Assembly: GCA_947488305.1 (NCBI GenBank)
Contig: CANKZM010000014.1
Coordinates: 1 to 49,742 of the forward strand
Reading direction: 5' to 3'
DNA from: an uncultured Roseobacter sp.
GTDB taxonomy: Bacteria; Pseudomonadota; Alphaproteobacteria; Rhodobacterales; Rhodobacteraceae
DNA: 49,742 nucleotides
In this document: in pieces, positions 34,306-43,362 of the stretch
Position numbering within the stretch: position 1 is the stretch's first letter
How the letters are laid out: every line of letters begins with the position of its first letter
Made by a program: the position numbers and the translations under genes
The notes under the pieces: model-generated
The model's database searches: none
The model's input: the letters and a program-made list of their open reading frames with translations, nothing else
Told to the model about the DNA's origin: nothing

Positions 34306-34632
34306 ATGCGCAAGCGTGATATTTTTTCGGTTTATTTCCGTGGGCTTGCTGAACTTGCGTTTGTCGCTCTGGGATTTGCAATTGCCGGGCTGCTTTGCAT
34401 GCAACTGATCGCCATGCTCACCGAAAAAATCATTTACGCAGAAAGCGCGCTGCTCTTTATCTGGCAAAGCCTCGTCCTCCTGGCGCTTTGGCCCGGGCAA
34501 ACCTTCTGGACCATTCGCAGAACCACCGCCCACGGGTTTGAGCATAGCGTGATCGGCCTCCCAAGTGATGATGATCTTCGGGTCCTCAACCACCGCGCGG
34601 CCCGCCGCTCCGGTCCGGAAAGGCAAGGCTGA
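34306..34632 (+). CDS. Small two-helix membrane protein, function unknown
   Basis: A 108-residue protein starting at ATG 34306, which has AAGGAG eight bases upstream. Hydrophobic stretches at about 13-38 (ELAFVALGFAIAGLLCMQLI) and 47-63 (ALLFIWQSLVLLALW) suggest two membrane helices, with a charged C-terminal tail. I do not recognise a family. It lies between a regulator gene and a glycosyltransferase gene on the same strand, 75 bases before the latter. Confidence 0.6.
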   Translation: MRKRDIFSVYFRGLAELAFVALGFAIAGLLCMQLIAMLTEKIIYAESALLFIWQSLVLLALWPGQTFWTIRRTTAHGFEHSVIGLPSDDDLRVLNHRAARRSGPERQG

Positions 34633-34707
34633 CCCCTGTTCAAGCCGCGTCCGCTCTGACAGGGTGGGGAAACCGGCCCCCGATCAGTTAACAGGCCAAA
34701 GACGGCT

Positions 34708-36579
34708 ATGAGCAGCGCCCGACCAAAGCAGATTTCGCGCCGTGTGGATGTCTCCGACAGTTTTGCAACCGTCGACTTTCCGCTGAAGGCCCATGTCAGC
34801 CCCCATGGCCGTGTAACGGCCCTGTCGATGATGAAGGACGAAGGGCCCTACCTGCTGGAATGGGTCGCCCATCATCTCAGTCTCGGGTTCACCGATCTGG
34901 TCATCTATACCAATGACTGTTCGGACGGCACCGATGACATGCTGATCCGGCTGGAAGAACTGGGGCTGGTACATCATCGTCGCAACAATATCCCGGAGGG
35001 CATGCGCCCACAGCCCTCCGCCCTGAAATATGCCCAACAGGAGCCCCTTATCCTCAACAGCGATTGGCTGCTGGTCTTTGATGCGGATGAGTTCCTTTGC
35101 ATCAGACAGGGGGATGGCACGCTCGACAGCCTGATTGCCGCGACCAAGGCTGAAGGCGCGAATGGCATTGTCATCACCTGGCGCATCTATGGGTCCAGCG
35201 GCATTCAGGCGTGGTCACGCACCCCCGTGACGGAGCAATACCTGAATGCAGCTCCGCCGATGTGGAACAAGGGATGGGGCGTCAAGACGCTGTTCAAATA
35301 CGACCCGGAGTTCTGGAAGCTCGGCATCCATCGCCCCAAGATCAAGAACAAGCACCTCGAAAGCGATTTTCCCCACACGATTAAATGGCTCAACGGATCC
35401 GGTCGCCCGATGGAGGATTATTTCAAGTTCCGGGGATGGCGATCGATCGTGCGCACGGTGGGCTATGATTGGGCTCAGATGAACCATTATGCCATCAAAT
35501 CGATGGACAGCTATGCGATCCGAAAATTTCGCGGCAACGTCAACAACAAGGCCAACAAGTACAACGCCGATTATTGGGCCTTGCAGGACCGTAACGAGGT
35601 CTATGACGATGCCGCCCTCGCTCACCAGAAAAAACGGCAGAAGATACTGGAGCTGTTGCTGGGCGATCCGGTTTTGTCGCGTCTGCACACGACAGCCGTA
35701 GAAGCGGTAGAGGCGCGGCTGGCGGATTTCAAACAGACGCCCGAATATGCCACGCTCATCTCCGATCTCAAAGCCGCGTCAGAGGTGCCGATCACCAAAG
35801 TCGAAGCCAAGCCTCCCCAGCCGCGCGATCCGAAAAAGATCGCCGCCCAGATGTCGCAAATCGAAAAGAAGATGACGACGCGCGCTGCCCCTTCTGATCC
35901 AATGCCATCCGTGGAAACGCAGCCTTATGTCACGGGCCACATCGACCTGTCCGAACAGGTGCCCTTGACGGGTTTTGACAACCACCAGATCAGCCTGCCT
36001 GCCGATGCACGTGTCTTTTCCGATGGCGCAGTGCAGGCCATCACAGAAGGCAAATTCATGCGCAATCATGCGCGGCGCCTAACCGGTCTCGTGGCGCCGG
36101 GCGACAGTTACCTCGAAATCGGCACAGGCGCAGGCTTTCTGCCCGCCCTGCTCGCCCGCCACCATCCCGATCTGCAGATTTGCGCACAGGAAGAACGCGC
36201 GCCCTTGCTGGCAACGGCCCGAATGATCTGGGCGACAAACGGCATTTCGGAAACCACGAGGCGGCGACTGTCCCCAGAACCGCTTTTTGACCCAACGGAT
36301 GCCCAACACGGCGCGTCAAGTCTGTGCAGGCTGATGGCCGAGACTGCCAGCACTTTTTTATTGCTGAATGATCCCCGGCTCAGCGCCTGCATGATCTCTG
36401 GGGCGCTGGAAAGCGCAACCCTGCCCCGCTGCGTCATCGCGGGCCCCCGTGCGTTGGCCAATGCCTGTGACGCGACGCAACTGACCGCACAATTGACCAA
36501 ACTGGGCTATAACGCGCCCGACGAGCAGCCCCTGACCGAAGCCTTGCTGTTTTTCCTCAGTCCGACGACAGATTCATAA
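34708..36579 (+). CDS. Glycosyltransferase 2-like domain fused to a methyltransferase-like domain
   Basis: A 623-residue protein. Residues 35-290 match the Glyco_tranf_2_4 type: MMKDEGPYLLEWVAHHLSLG, then YTNDCSDGTDDM and the metal-binding VFDADEFL. A basic linker (about 310-400) follows. The C-terminal part has a nucleotide-fold motif LEIGTGAGFLPALLA near 470, like motif I of SAM methyltransferases, but later motifs are not obvious. No signal peptide is present. The family transfers sugars to cell-surface polymers or proteins. Whether the second domain is active is unclear. The ATG at 34708 has a weak ribosome site. The gene end overlaps the convergent phosphatase gene by six bases. Confidence 0.72.
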   Translation: MSSARPKQISRRVDVSDSFATVDFPLKAHVSPHGRVTALSMMKDEGPYLLEWVAHHLSLGFTDLVIYTNDCSDGTDDMLIRLEELGLVHHRRNNIPEGMRPQPSALKYAQQEPLILNSDWLLVFDADEFLCIRQGDGTLDSLIAATKAEGANGIVITWRIYGSSGIQAWSRTPVTEQYLNAAPPMWNKGWGVKTLFKYDPEFWKLGIHRPKIKNKHLESDFPHTIKWLNGSGRPMEDYFKFRGWRSIVRTVGYDWAQMNHYAIKSMDSYAIRKFRGNVNNKANKYNADYWALQDRNEVYDDAALAHQKKRQKILELLLGDPVLSRLHTTAVEAVEARLADFKQTPEYATLISDLKAASEVPITKVEAKPPQPRDPKKIAAQMSQIEKKMTTRAAPSDPMPSVETQPYVTGHIDLSEQVPLTGFDNHQISLPADARVFSDGAVQAITEGKFMRNHARRLTGLVAPGDSYLEIGTGAGFLPALLARHHPDLQICAQEERAPLLATARMIWATNGISETTRRRLSPEPLFDPTDAQHGASSLCRLMAETASTFLLLNDPRLSACMISGALESATLPRCVIAGPRALANACDATQLTAQLTKLGYNAPDEQPLTEALLFFLSPTTDS

Positions 36580-37995
36580 CGGCAGCTTTCCCGAGAGACC
36601 GCTACGCTCAAAATCCCAAACCGCCGACCACGCGCCGTCCTTTCGGGTCAGAAGCAGCGCGTTTCTGTCCGCAACGTAGCGGCCCGCCTGCCCCGGAATC
36701 CGCTCTATGCTGATCTTTTGATCAGGCAAAGGGTTTTCCCCGAAAGACGCCAAAGCCCCTAGCAGCCGCGCCCAGTTTTTGGGTGGTGGTCGGTGCGCAA
36801 TGCCCGAGGCCACAAGTTGGTGCAACAAACGTCCCTGCCCTGCGGACATTGTCGCCCGCGTCGCAAGATGTATTTCGCCGGACAGCGCGGTGAGTTCCGC
36901 CTCCGGGCCGATCATCTGGCACACCAGCCGGAGCATCCGCTGCCATTCAGCCCGATGCGCGCGGCTTTGCCACTGGTCGCGCAAATCATCCTCATATTTC
37001 TGCATCTTCGGGATCAGCACCATCAGCGTCTCAAAGACCGACAGACGCGGCCCCAGCAATGGCACCGACGACAGCAGCAATGTCCGCGCAGGTGCCGCGC
37101 GTTCGGCAACAGCTTCCATCATCTTCCAACCGCCCTCGCCCATCACCTGCCGTCGCGTACGTTCACTTCGCAAATCCGGCGCCAGCAAACGCAGGTCGGG
37201 CGCGTCAACGACCCAGCCCAGATGGGTGCCGGCGGGATCCTGAAACCGGGGCGGCAAATCGCCGTCCACGGCTCCGTGCTGAAACAGAAGCGCCATTTCG
37301 CGGGCCACGTCAAAAAGCAACTGGCCCACGGGCGAATAGGTGCGCGAGCGGGGTAACGACCCCCAACCGTCGCAGATGTCATGGTCGTCCCATTGCGCCA
37401 GCGAAGGCACCCGTGCGGAAAGCCAGGCGTAGTGCTGATCCTGCAAAAGCGCTGTGTACCGCTCAAGAAATCCCCGGCGCAGATGCTGTCGCAATTCCGC
37501 CAGTTCAGCACGCGAGGGGTCTTTAGGAATATGTTCGGGCCAATCGTCGCTGAGCGCGTGGCCCTTTGTCGCCTCATCTGCGTAAATCTGGTCCCCGCCA
37601 TGCAGCAAGATCGAAAACGGGGCGTCTGTGTGCTGCTGGCAAAGCCGAGCCCACATTGCATTGCGTTCCCCCGGGTCGCGGTCCAGATCGCCGTGCTCCT
37701 CCCCGTTGCAGGAGGCAAAGGCAATCCGCAAATCACCGTCCAGCCCACCGGCAAGTTCAAAATCCTCGCCTGCCCATTGGTAGCTGGAGGGCGCATCCGC
37801 AGGCACTTTGAATCGGACGCGCTGAATGGTGGTCTCATCCACGCGGGCCAGCTCCTCCGCTTGAAACTCCTGCCCCCCGGCACGGATCGCGGGGATGTCT
37901 GTGCCCTCTCCCGCCACAAAGACAGCCGCCAAATGCATGGCGCCGTCAGAGATATCATCAAGGGTGAGAAAAGGGCCGAGAATTGCTGGTTTCAT
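36574..37995 (-). CDS. PhoD-like metallophosphatase
   Basis: A 473-residue protein of the alkaline phosphatase D-like family. Metal-site blocks are AFASCNGEEHGD, LLHGGDQIYADE, QWDDHDICDGWG and LSGEIHLAT. The last has Glu-Ile-His where many relatives have Asp-Val-His. There is no Tat or Sec signal, so unlike classical PhoD it appears cytoplasmic. I chose ATG 37995. A TTG 30 bases upstream extends the frame but has no support. It is divergent from the radical SAM repair gene. The likely role is hydrolysis of a phosphodiester or phosphomonoester, substrate unknown. Confidence 0.82.
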   Translation of the reverse strand: MKPAILGPFLTLDDISDGAMHLAAVFVAGEGTDIPAIRAGGQEFQAEELARVDETTIQRVRFKVPADAPSSYQWAGEDFELAGGLDGDLRIAFASCNGEEHGDLDRDPGERNAMWARLCQQHTDAPFSILLHGGDQIYADEATKGHALSDDWPEHIPKDPSRAELAELRQHLRRGFLERYTALLQDQHYAWLSARVPSLAQWDDHDICDGWGSLPRSRTYSPVGQLLFDVAREMALLFQHGAVDGDLPPRFQDPAGTHLGWVVDAPDLRLLAPDLRSERTRRQVMGEGGWKMMEAVAERAAPARTLLLSSVPLLGPRLSVFETLMVLIPKMQKYEDDLRDQWQSRAHRAEWQRMLRLVCQMIGPEAELTALSGEIHLATRATMSAGQGRLLHQLVASGIAHRPPPKNWARLLGALASFGENPLPDQKISIERIPGQAGRYVADRNALLLTRKDGAWSAVWDFERSGLSGKLPL

Positions 37996-38079
37996 ACCCG
38001 CAAAGAGTTGGCGCAATGCAACCAAGGTTCAAGGGCAAACCGCGCTGCGGCAGAATGTACATTGCCCGGCGCGCAATGA

Positions 38080-38094
38080 GAACATATACAGAAC
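38080..38094. promoter_or_regulatory. LexA-like box (GAAC-N7-GAAC) before the radical SAM/UdgX repair genes
   Basis: GAACATATACAGAAC fits the alphaproteobacterial SOS-box pattern GAAC-N7-GAAC. It is part of a longer direct repeat in which GAACATAT recurs 11 bases apart. It ends two bases before the ATG at 38097. Both downstream genes are DNA-repair related, which makes SOS control plausible. About 1.5 such matches are expected by chance in a window this size, so position carries the weight. Confidence 0.5.
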
Positions 38095-38096
38095 AT

Positions 38097-39332
38097 ATGG
38101 CAGGATACACTCTGGAAGAAAAACTGGCGATACTGAGCGACGCGGCGAAATATGACGCCTCTTGTGCCTCGTCAGGCTCGACCAAGCGGGATTCGCGTGG
38201 CGGAAAAAGCCTCGGGTCTAACGAGGGGTCGGGCATCTGCCACGCCTATGCGCCCGATGGCCGCTGCATCAGCCTGCTCAAGATTCTGATGACGAACTTC
38301 TGCATCTATGATTGCAGCTATTGCATCAACCGCGTGTCCTCGAATGTTAAGCGCGCCCGGTTCTCGGTGGAGGAGGTGGTCAAACTCACCATCGAGTTCT
38401 ACCGCCGCAACTACATCGAAGGGCTGTTTCTATCCTCGGGCATCATCCGCTCACCGGATGACACGATGCTGGATATGGTGCGGATCGCTCGCAAACTGCG
38501 GCATGAAGAGAATTTTCGCGGCTACATTCATCTCAAAACCATTCCCGACGCCTCCCCCGAACTGATCGAAGAGGCGGGCCTGCTGGCCGACCGGCTATCA
38601 ATCAATGTGGAACTGCCCACCGACGCCTCGGTCAAGCAGCACGCGCCGGAAAAAAGCCCCGAGCAGATCCGACGCGCGATGGCAGACGTGCGGTTGCGTA
38701 AAGAGGTCGCGCGCGACCGGTCACACACTGGCAAGCGCCCTGCCCGCTTTGCCCCTGCCGGGCAATCCACGCAGATGATCATCGGGGCGGATCAGGCGAC
38801 GGATTCGACTGTTCTGGGGCAGTCCACCCGGCTCTATTCCAGCTATAAACTGAAACGCGTCTATTATTCCGCCTTCTCGCCGATCCCGGATGCCTCGGCC
38901 AAGCTGCCGCTCATCAGCCCGCCTTTGCAGCGCGAACACAGGCTCTATCAGGCGGATTGGCTGTTGCGCTTTTACGGGTTCGATCTGGAAGAGATCACAG
39001 GGCACAGGGAGAACGGCAACCTTGATCTGGAGATCGATCCAAAGCTGAGCTGGGCATTGGCTCATCGCGGGCTGTTCCCGATGGATGTGAACAGCGCGCC
39101 GCGAGAGATGTTGCTGCGCATCCCCGGCTTCGGCACCAAGACCGTCGGGCGCATCCTGAGCACACGCCGACACCGAAGGCTGCGCTACGAAGATCTCGCG
39201 CGGATGGGCGCATTGATGAAGAAAGCGCGGCCCTTCATCACCGCCGAAGGCTGGACACCCCGCGCGTTGACCGACAGTGCCGACCTGCGTGCCCGGTTTG
39301 CCCCGCCGCCCGAACAACTGTCCCTCTTCTGA
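38097..39332 (+). CDS. Radical SAM protein linked to uracil-DNA glycosylase (putative DNA modification/repair)
   Basis: A 411-residue radical SAM protein of the group that travels with UDG-family genes. The [4Fe-4S] motif is C69-x3-C73-x2-C76 (CIYDCSYC). The N-terminus reads LEEKLAILSDAAKYDASCASSGS, typical of this group. A helix-hairpin-helix element near the end (LLRIPGFGTKTVGRIL) fits DNA binding. Upstream in-frame ATGs (38055, 38076) exist, but ATG 38097 matches the conserved family start. The LexA-like box lies directly before it. The UdgX gene follows one base after the stop. The reaction is not known. A role in repairing or processing a damaged base is inferred from the partnership. 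Confidence 0.85.
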   Translation: MAGYTLEEKLAILSDAAKYDASCASSGSTKRDSRGGKSLGSNEGSGICHAYAPDGRCISLLKILMTNFCIYDCSYCINRVSSNVKRARFSVEEVVKLTIEFYRRNYIEGLFLSSGIIRSPDDTMLDMVRIARKLRHEENFRGYIHLKTIPDASPELIEEAGLLADRLSINVELPTDASVKQHAPEKSPEQIRRAMADVRLRKEVARDRSHTGKRPARFAPAGQSTQMIIGADQATDSTVLGQSTRLYSSYKLKRVYYSAFSPIPDASAKLPLISPPLQREHRLYQADWLLRFYGFDLEEITGHRENGNLDLEIDPKLSWALAHRGLFPMDVNSAPREMLLRIPGFGTKTVGRILSTRRHRRLRYEDLARMGALMKKARPFITAEGWTPRALTDSADLRARFAPPPEQLSLF

Positions 39333-39333
39333 C

Positions 39334-40764
39334 ATGGCGCATGTCACTTTGCCGCGCATTGGCACAGCGGAGGCCTGGCGGGAGGCGGCGCGTGGGTTTC
39401 TGACAGCGGGCACGCCGCCGGATCAGATCACCTGGGGCGACAACACAGCACCCGCCGGGCTTTTCGACGCCCCCTGCCCTGCCCCACCTGCAGGCGCTGT
39501 CACCGTGCCACGCAGCTTTGTGCAGATGGCCAACACGGTTGTCTGGCACAACGATCCGGAACGCTTTGCAAGGCTTTACACATTTCTTTGGCGGCTGAGG
39601 GACGCGCCACAGCTCATGTCGGACCGAGGGGATACCGATCTCGCGCATCTGCGACGGATGGAGAAAAACGTGCGGCGCTGCCAGCACAAGATGAAGGCTT
39701 TTGTGCGCTTCCGTGAGATCGGCGGGCCGGAGGATACCCGCCGATCCTTTGCCGCTTGGTTTGAACCTACACACCACACCATCGAGCCAACTGCGCAATT
39801 CTTTGCCCGGCGGTTTACCGATATGGATTGGCGTATCCTGACCCCTGACATCTCGGTGTTTTTCGAAAACGGTCACTTGCGGTTTGAGGAGGATCACCCC
39901 CGCCCGGAGTTGCCCGCGGACGCAAGCGAGGCCCTTTGGGTCACCTACTTCCGGAACATCTTCAACCCCGCCCGCCTCAAGGTACGGGCCATGCAGTCTG
40001 AAATGCCAAAGAAATACTGGAAGAACATGCCGGAGGCGGCGGCCATTCCTGACCTGATCGCCTCTGCGCCCGCCCGTGCCCGGGAAATGGCGCTGGCGGC
40101 ACCCACCTTGCCCCCACTACGCACTGCCGCCGTGCAGGCTCAACAGGCGGCGTTGCAATCGGTTTGGGAGGGTCCGGCAGAGGCGCTGCCCCGCGCCATC
40201 CACGCCTGCACCCGCTGCCCCCTGCACCGCACCGCCACCCAGGCGGTCCCGGGCGAAGGGCCAATGGATGCCGATCTGATGATTGTTGGCGAGCAACCCG
40301 GCGATCAGGAAGATCTGCAAGGGCGTCCTTTTGTCGGACCAGCAGGACAGCTCTTTGACAAGGTAGCGGCAATGGCGGGTCTGGACCGGCAGGCCGCATT
40401 TGTGACGAACGCCGTTAAGCATTTCAAATTCCAGCCCCGTGGCCGCAAACGGCTCCACCAGCGCCCGGACAAGAGTGAAATCCAGCACTGTCGCTGGTGG
40501 CTGCAAGCGGAGGTGGCGCAGGTCAGACCTGCATTGATTGTCGCCATGGGAGCCACGGCGGCAGAGGCTTTGACAGGGTCCGGCAAGGACCTGATGCGGC
40601 GGCGCGGACAGTTGGAGCAAGGGCCTGAGGGCATCCCCGTGCTGATCACGTTACATCCCGCCTACCTGCTCCGCATGCCGGACGCTCAGAAGCGCGCAGA
40701 TGCCATGAGCGTGTTCGAAGCTGATCTGAAATTGGCGGCGCAGATCACCCAGTCGGCAGGATAA
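39334..40764 (+). CDS. DUF4130-UdgX fusion, uracil-DNA-binding/crosslinking protein
   Basis: A 476-residue fusion. Residues 1 to about 220 form a DUF4130-type domain (NDPERFARLYTFLWRLRD). Residues 290-470 form a family 4-like uracil-DNA glycosylase domain of the UdgX type. Motif A is GEQPGDQED (319-327). The UdgX-specific loop is RGRKRLHQRP with H375, the position of the histidine that bonds covalently to the abasic site in characterised UdgX. Motif B is LHPAYLLR (440-447). It starts one base after the radical SAM stop. Known UdgX proteins lock onto uracil-containing DNA rather than simply excising uracil. Confidence 0.9.
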   Translation: MAHVTLPRIGTAEAWREAARGFLTAGTPPDQITWGDNTAPAGLFDAPCPAPPAGAVTVPRSFVQMANTVVWHNDPERFARLYTFLWRLRDAPQLMSDRGDTDLAHLRRMEKNVRRCQHKMKAFVRFREIGGPEDTRRSFAAWFEPTHHTIEPTAQFFARRFTDMDWRILTPDISVFFENGHLRFEEDHPRPELPADASEALWVTYFRNIFNPARLKVRAMQSEMPKKYWKNMPEAAAIPDLIASAPARAREMALAAPTLPPLRTAAVQAQQAALQSVWEGPAEALPRAIHACTRCPLHRTATQAVPGEGPMDADLMIVGEQPGDQEDLQGRPFVGPAGQLFDKVAAMAGLDRQAAFVTNAVKHFKFQPRGRKRLHQRPDKSEIQHCRWWLQAEVAQVRPALIVAMGATAAEALTGSGKDLMRRRGQLEQGPEGIPVLITLHPAYLLRMPDAQKRADAMSVFEADLKLAAQITQSAG

Positions 40765-40803
40765 AAAACGCGCATCACTTTGTTTTTATTTATTTATTTA
40801 CGT

Positions 40804-40819
40804 GTAACCCATGGGTTAC
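40804..40819. repeat. 16-bp palindrome, candidate parS/partition anchor 1
   Basis: GTAACCCATGGGTTAC is a perfect palindrome in the gap between the UdgX gene (ends 40764) and the end of parB (40839). A sister palindrome at 40849-40864 differs only in the central two bases. Palindromes beside parAB are the usual centromere-like sites of Rhodobacterales plasmids. Confidence 0.7.
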
Positions 40820-40838
40820 CGACCCAAGAGCCTTTTGA

Positions 40839-41912
40839 TCAAAGGCTTGTAACCCGCGGGTTACCCTCCTCTTCCAGCGCTGCTTCGAAGGCCAGGATCG
40901 CCCGCTCCAGCCGGTCGCGGGGAACGGAAGTGAAATCCTTTTGGCTCACGATCCGACACTCGCCCCGGCGGGCCGTGACTTTGCTTGCGCCCACACGGAA
41001 CTCAAACTTTTCCTTCTTGCCCGCGCGTTTCGCAACCGGCTTTCCACCCCCAGACGCGCTGATGAAGTCTTGCAGAACCACTTCCTGATCTTCGGGTGTT
41101 GCGCATCCCCCCAAGGCAGCCCGCAAGCTGTCGATTGATTGCCCGGCCTTAATGGCCCGCACAACCTCAACACCAAGGTTGCGGGACACGGATTTGGGAA
41201 AGCGCAGGTCCTCGCCCAGCTCTTCCAGCAGGGTTACAAAGCTCCGGATATAGGAGCGCTTCATCTTGTGCAGCGCGCCGTAAAGGCGGTTCACCAGAGC
41301 ATCCGCCCCCTGCCCCTCTACCCCCGGGTCCGCCGCCGCGGTGATCGCAACCTGCGCCATCTCGGCAAAGGTCAGATCCTCTCGCACCACGTTTTCCTCG
41401 ACCATATCCACGTAGCGTTCCAACCGGTTTGCCGCGCCCGTTTCGAGCCGCGCAATCACCTCACCAAAGCGCGTATCGCCCGTCTCATCCAGCAATTGCC
41501 GCAGCGCCGTGAGACGCCGCCACCCCTTCTTGAGCTGATAGCGCCCCCGCGCATCGGTGTAGACTTCAATCGGCTCCTTCTGACCTCGCAAACCGATCGA
41601 GGCTTTGAGCTCTTCCATCTCGTCGGAGCGCGCCACTTCCTCAAGCGCGATGCGGTCCCGAGGCAAATCATCGGTCGCGATCTCAACCAGCGGTAAGGCC
41701 ATCAGCAGCCGTCCGTCCTCCTGTGCCGCGCGATATGCCTTGGCATCCGCCGCGTTCTGGCGCCGCGCTTCGACCTTGGCCTCGGTAGCTTCTGTCAGGC
41801 TTTCCGCAGCATCCCGCACAGCGGCCCCCATGGGGCCCGGTGCACGGTCGCGCGACCGTTTCGCGGGCGTTGGAGCGATGGGTTCAAATCCGAACTTGTT
41901 CTTGCCTGACAT
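40839..41912 (-). CDS. parB: ParB-family plasmid partitioning protein
   Basis: A 357-residue ParB/RepB-type protein. The ParB nuclease-like block is LRGQKEPIEVY...YQLKKGWRRLTALRQL near 110-140, and the ENVVREDLTFAEMAQ motif follows at about 173. Then comes a DNA-binding helix-turn-helix region. It begins one base after the parA stop, so the two are one operon. Its own 3' end contains one of the two 16-bp palindromes likely to be its binding sites. With ParA it would ensure inheritance of the replicon. Confidence 0.92.
   Translation of the reverse strand: MSGKNKFGFEPIAPTPAKRSRDRAPGPMGAAVRDAAESLTEATEAKVEARRQNAADAKAYRAAQEDGRLLMALPLVEIATDDLPRDRIALEEVARSDEMEELKASIGLRGQKEPIEVYTDARGRYQLKKGWRRLTALRQLLDETGDTRFGEVIARLETGAANRLERYVDMVEENVVREDLTFAEMAQVAITAAADPGVEGQGADALVNRLYGALHKMKRSYIRSFVTLLEELGEDLRFPKSVSRNLGVEVVRAIKAGQSIDSLRAALGGCATPEDQEVVLQDFISASGGGKPVAKRAGKKEKFEFRVGASKVTARRGECRIVSQKDFTSVPRDRLERAILAFEAALEEEGNPRVTSL
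40849..40864. repeat. 16-bp palindrome, candidate parS/partition anchor 2 (inside the parB 3' end)
   Basis: GTAACCCGCGGGTTAC is a perfect palindrome. It encodes the last residues of ParB (NPRVTSL). It matches 40804-40819 except for the central AT/CG. The two centres are 45 bases apart, with an AGCCTTT/AAAGGCT inverted repeat (40829-40847) between them. Confidence 0.7.
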
Positions 41913-41913
41913 C

Positions 41914-43230
41914 TCAATGGCCTCCCTTGCTCAATGACGCTTGCGCGCGCCATGCATCCAACACCGCACCAATGAACTCCCCGTAGGCACGATCAAAGCT
42001 CTGACGGGCCCGTTTCCATGTTTCCCGGGTCATCTGGCGGTAGTCCTGTTCATAGACCGACATCTGAAACCGGCCGGATTGCTCCACGGCGCGGGTCATC
42101 TCGATCGGATTGACGCAGACATCAGCACCAAAGACATTGCGAAACGCATCCATCATCGCCTGATGCAACGGATTGGCTGTCTCATACCGCGTCATCAGAA
42201 GGCGGATATCGGAGAACTGTTTCGGCAGCGTAATACCAGCGTCCGCTGCCACCGTGGAAAACCCTTCGGAGATATCTTCCATCGCATCCCCCAACTGCCC
42301 GAGGTAACTTGTGGTGCTATCGTACTCCCAATAGCCGGGACCTGACGGAATATAGAGGATATCGGCAGCGAAAGCCGCGTTCAGCGACTGGTAGCCAATG
42401 GCGGGCGGGCAATCGAAAATGATGATGTCGTATTGATCGTCCGGTAGCTCTTCGAGGTAACGCGCAACGCAGCCAAAGAACGACCAGGCCTTGTGCAAGG
42501 CGCGGTACTGCGCAGAGGCGAATTCGACAAAGGCTGCGTTGGCACAAGAAGGGATGATATCGATCGTCGGCCAGCAGGTCGGTTGGATGAAGTCCTGAAA
42601 CCGTTGCGCGCCGATGGATTGCACATCCTCGGGCAATTCGGCGGAGGAGGGGTAGGGGCAATCATCGGGGTCGTCGTAGCTGTCGGTGATACGGTCCGCC
42701 TCGCGACAAAGATCGCGGCACATGATGCCCCAGACCGTGTTCCACTCCTTGACCTCGGTAAGGCCCATCGAATGGGTCAGTGTTGCCTGCGGGTCAAAGT
42801 CGATGCAGAGCACGCGGTACCCGTCCAGAGCTGCGGCATTTGCCAGATGCTGTGCGACCACGGTCTTGCCCACGCCGCCTTTGAAGTTTGAAACGGCCAC
42901 CCGCATGGCCCGACCTTTCGGTCTTTCCGGCTGCAACGCACGCCCCCGAAAGCGCAGGCGGCGGCGCAGCTCATTGATCTCTTCCAGAGTAAACCAACGT
43001 TGGCGTCCGTCTTCTTCTGTTTCGCCCTGGGGTAGGGACGGATCATCCGCGAGTTTCTTGCGCAGCGTGTCCGCTGGTACATCGAACATGAAGTGGCTTA
43101 TTTCCCAGATCGAGAAGGGCCGCAGCGTCTTCACTTCCCCCGGAGAGAACGTGGCGCGGCGCACGGCTTGTTGCTGCGCTAGGCTGCGCGCATTCATGTT
43201 TTGCAGATCTGCGTGGTCTCGCATGCTCAT
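41914..43230 (-). CDS. parA: ParA-family plasmid partitioning ATPase
   Basis: A 438-residue ParA of the longer type. The N-terminal ~110 residues contain a MerR-like helix-turn-helix (ADTLRKKLADDPSLPQG, then WFTLEEINELRRRL), usually used for autoregulation. The deviant Walker A motif KGGVGKT follows, then DFDPQATLTHSMG and IIFDCPPAIGYQSLNA. The start at 43230 faces the DnaA-like replicase gene across a 371-bp putative origin. The arrangement parB-parA-origin-rep is that of Rhodobacterales DnaA-like replicons. Confidence 0.93.
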   Translation of the reverse strand: MSMRDHADLQNMNARSLAQQQAVRRATFSPGEVKTLRPFSIWEISHFMFDVPADTLRKKLADDPSLPQGETEEDGRQRWFTLEEINELRRRLRFRGRALQPERPKGRAMRVAVSNFKGGVGKTVVAQHLANAAALDGYRVLCIDFDPQATLTHSMGLTEVKEWNTVWGIMCRDLCREADRITDSYDDPDDCPYPSSAELPEDVQSIGAQRFQDFIQPTCWPTIDIIPSCANAAFVEFASAQYRALHKAWSFFGCVARYLEELPDDQYDIIIFDCPPAIGYQSLNAAFAADILYIPSGPGYWEYDSTTSYLGQLGDAMEDISEGFSTVAADAGITLPKQFSDIRLLMTRYETANPLHQAMMDAFRNVFGADVCVNPIEMTRAVEQSGRFQMSVYEQDYRQMTRETWKRARQSFDRAYGEFIGAVLDAWRAQASLSKGGH

Positions 43231-43362
43231 TTACCCCGTATTTAATCTTGCATTCTGGAATAACGGGATTTCGCAAACACGTAAATCAAAAAACACGATT
43301 TTGCAGGAATCGGGCTTTGGAAAGGAAGACATTCAGGTATAGAAGAGAATTATAGACAGTGC

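Noticed and set aside
33061-40864. The GTTACC-type operators and the GTAACCC palindromes as one motif family
   Set aside because: The half-sites are arranged in opposite order and with different spacing, and the contexts (sugar regulator versus partition) differ. The shared GTAAC is probably chance.
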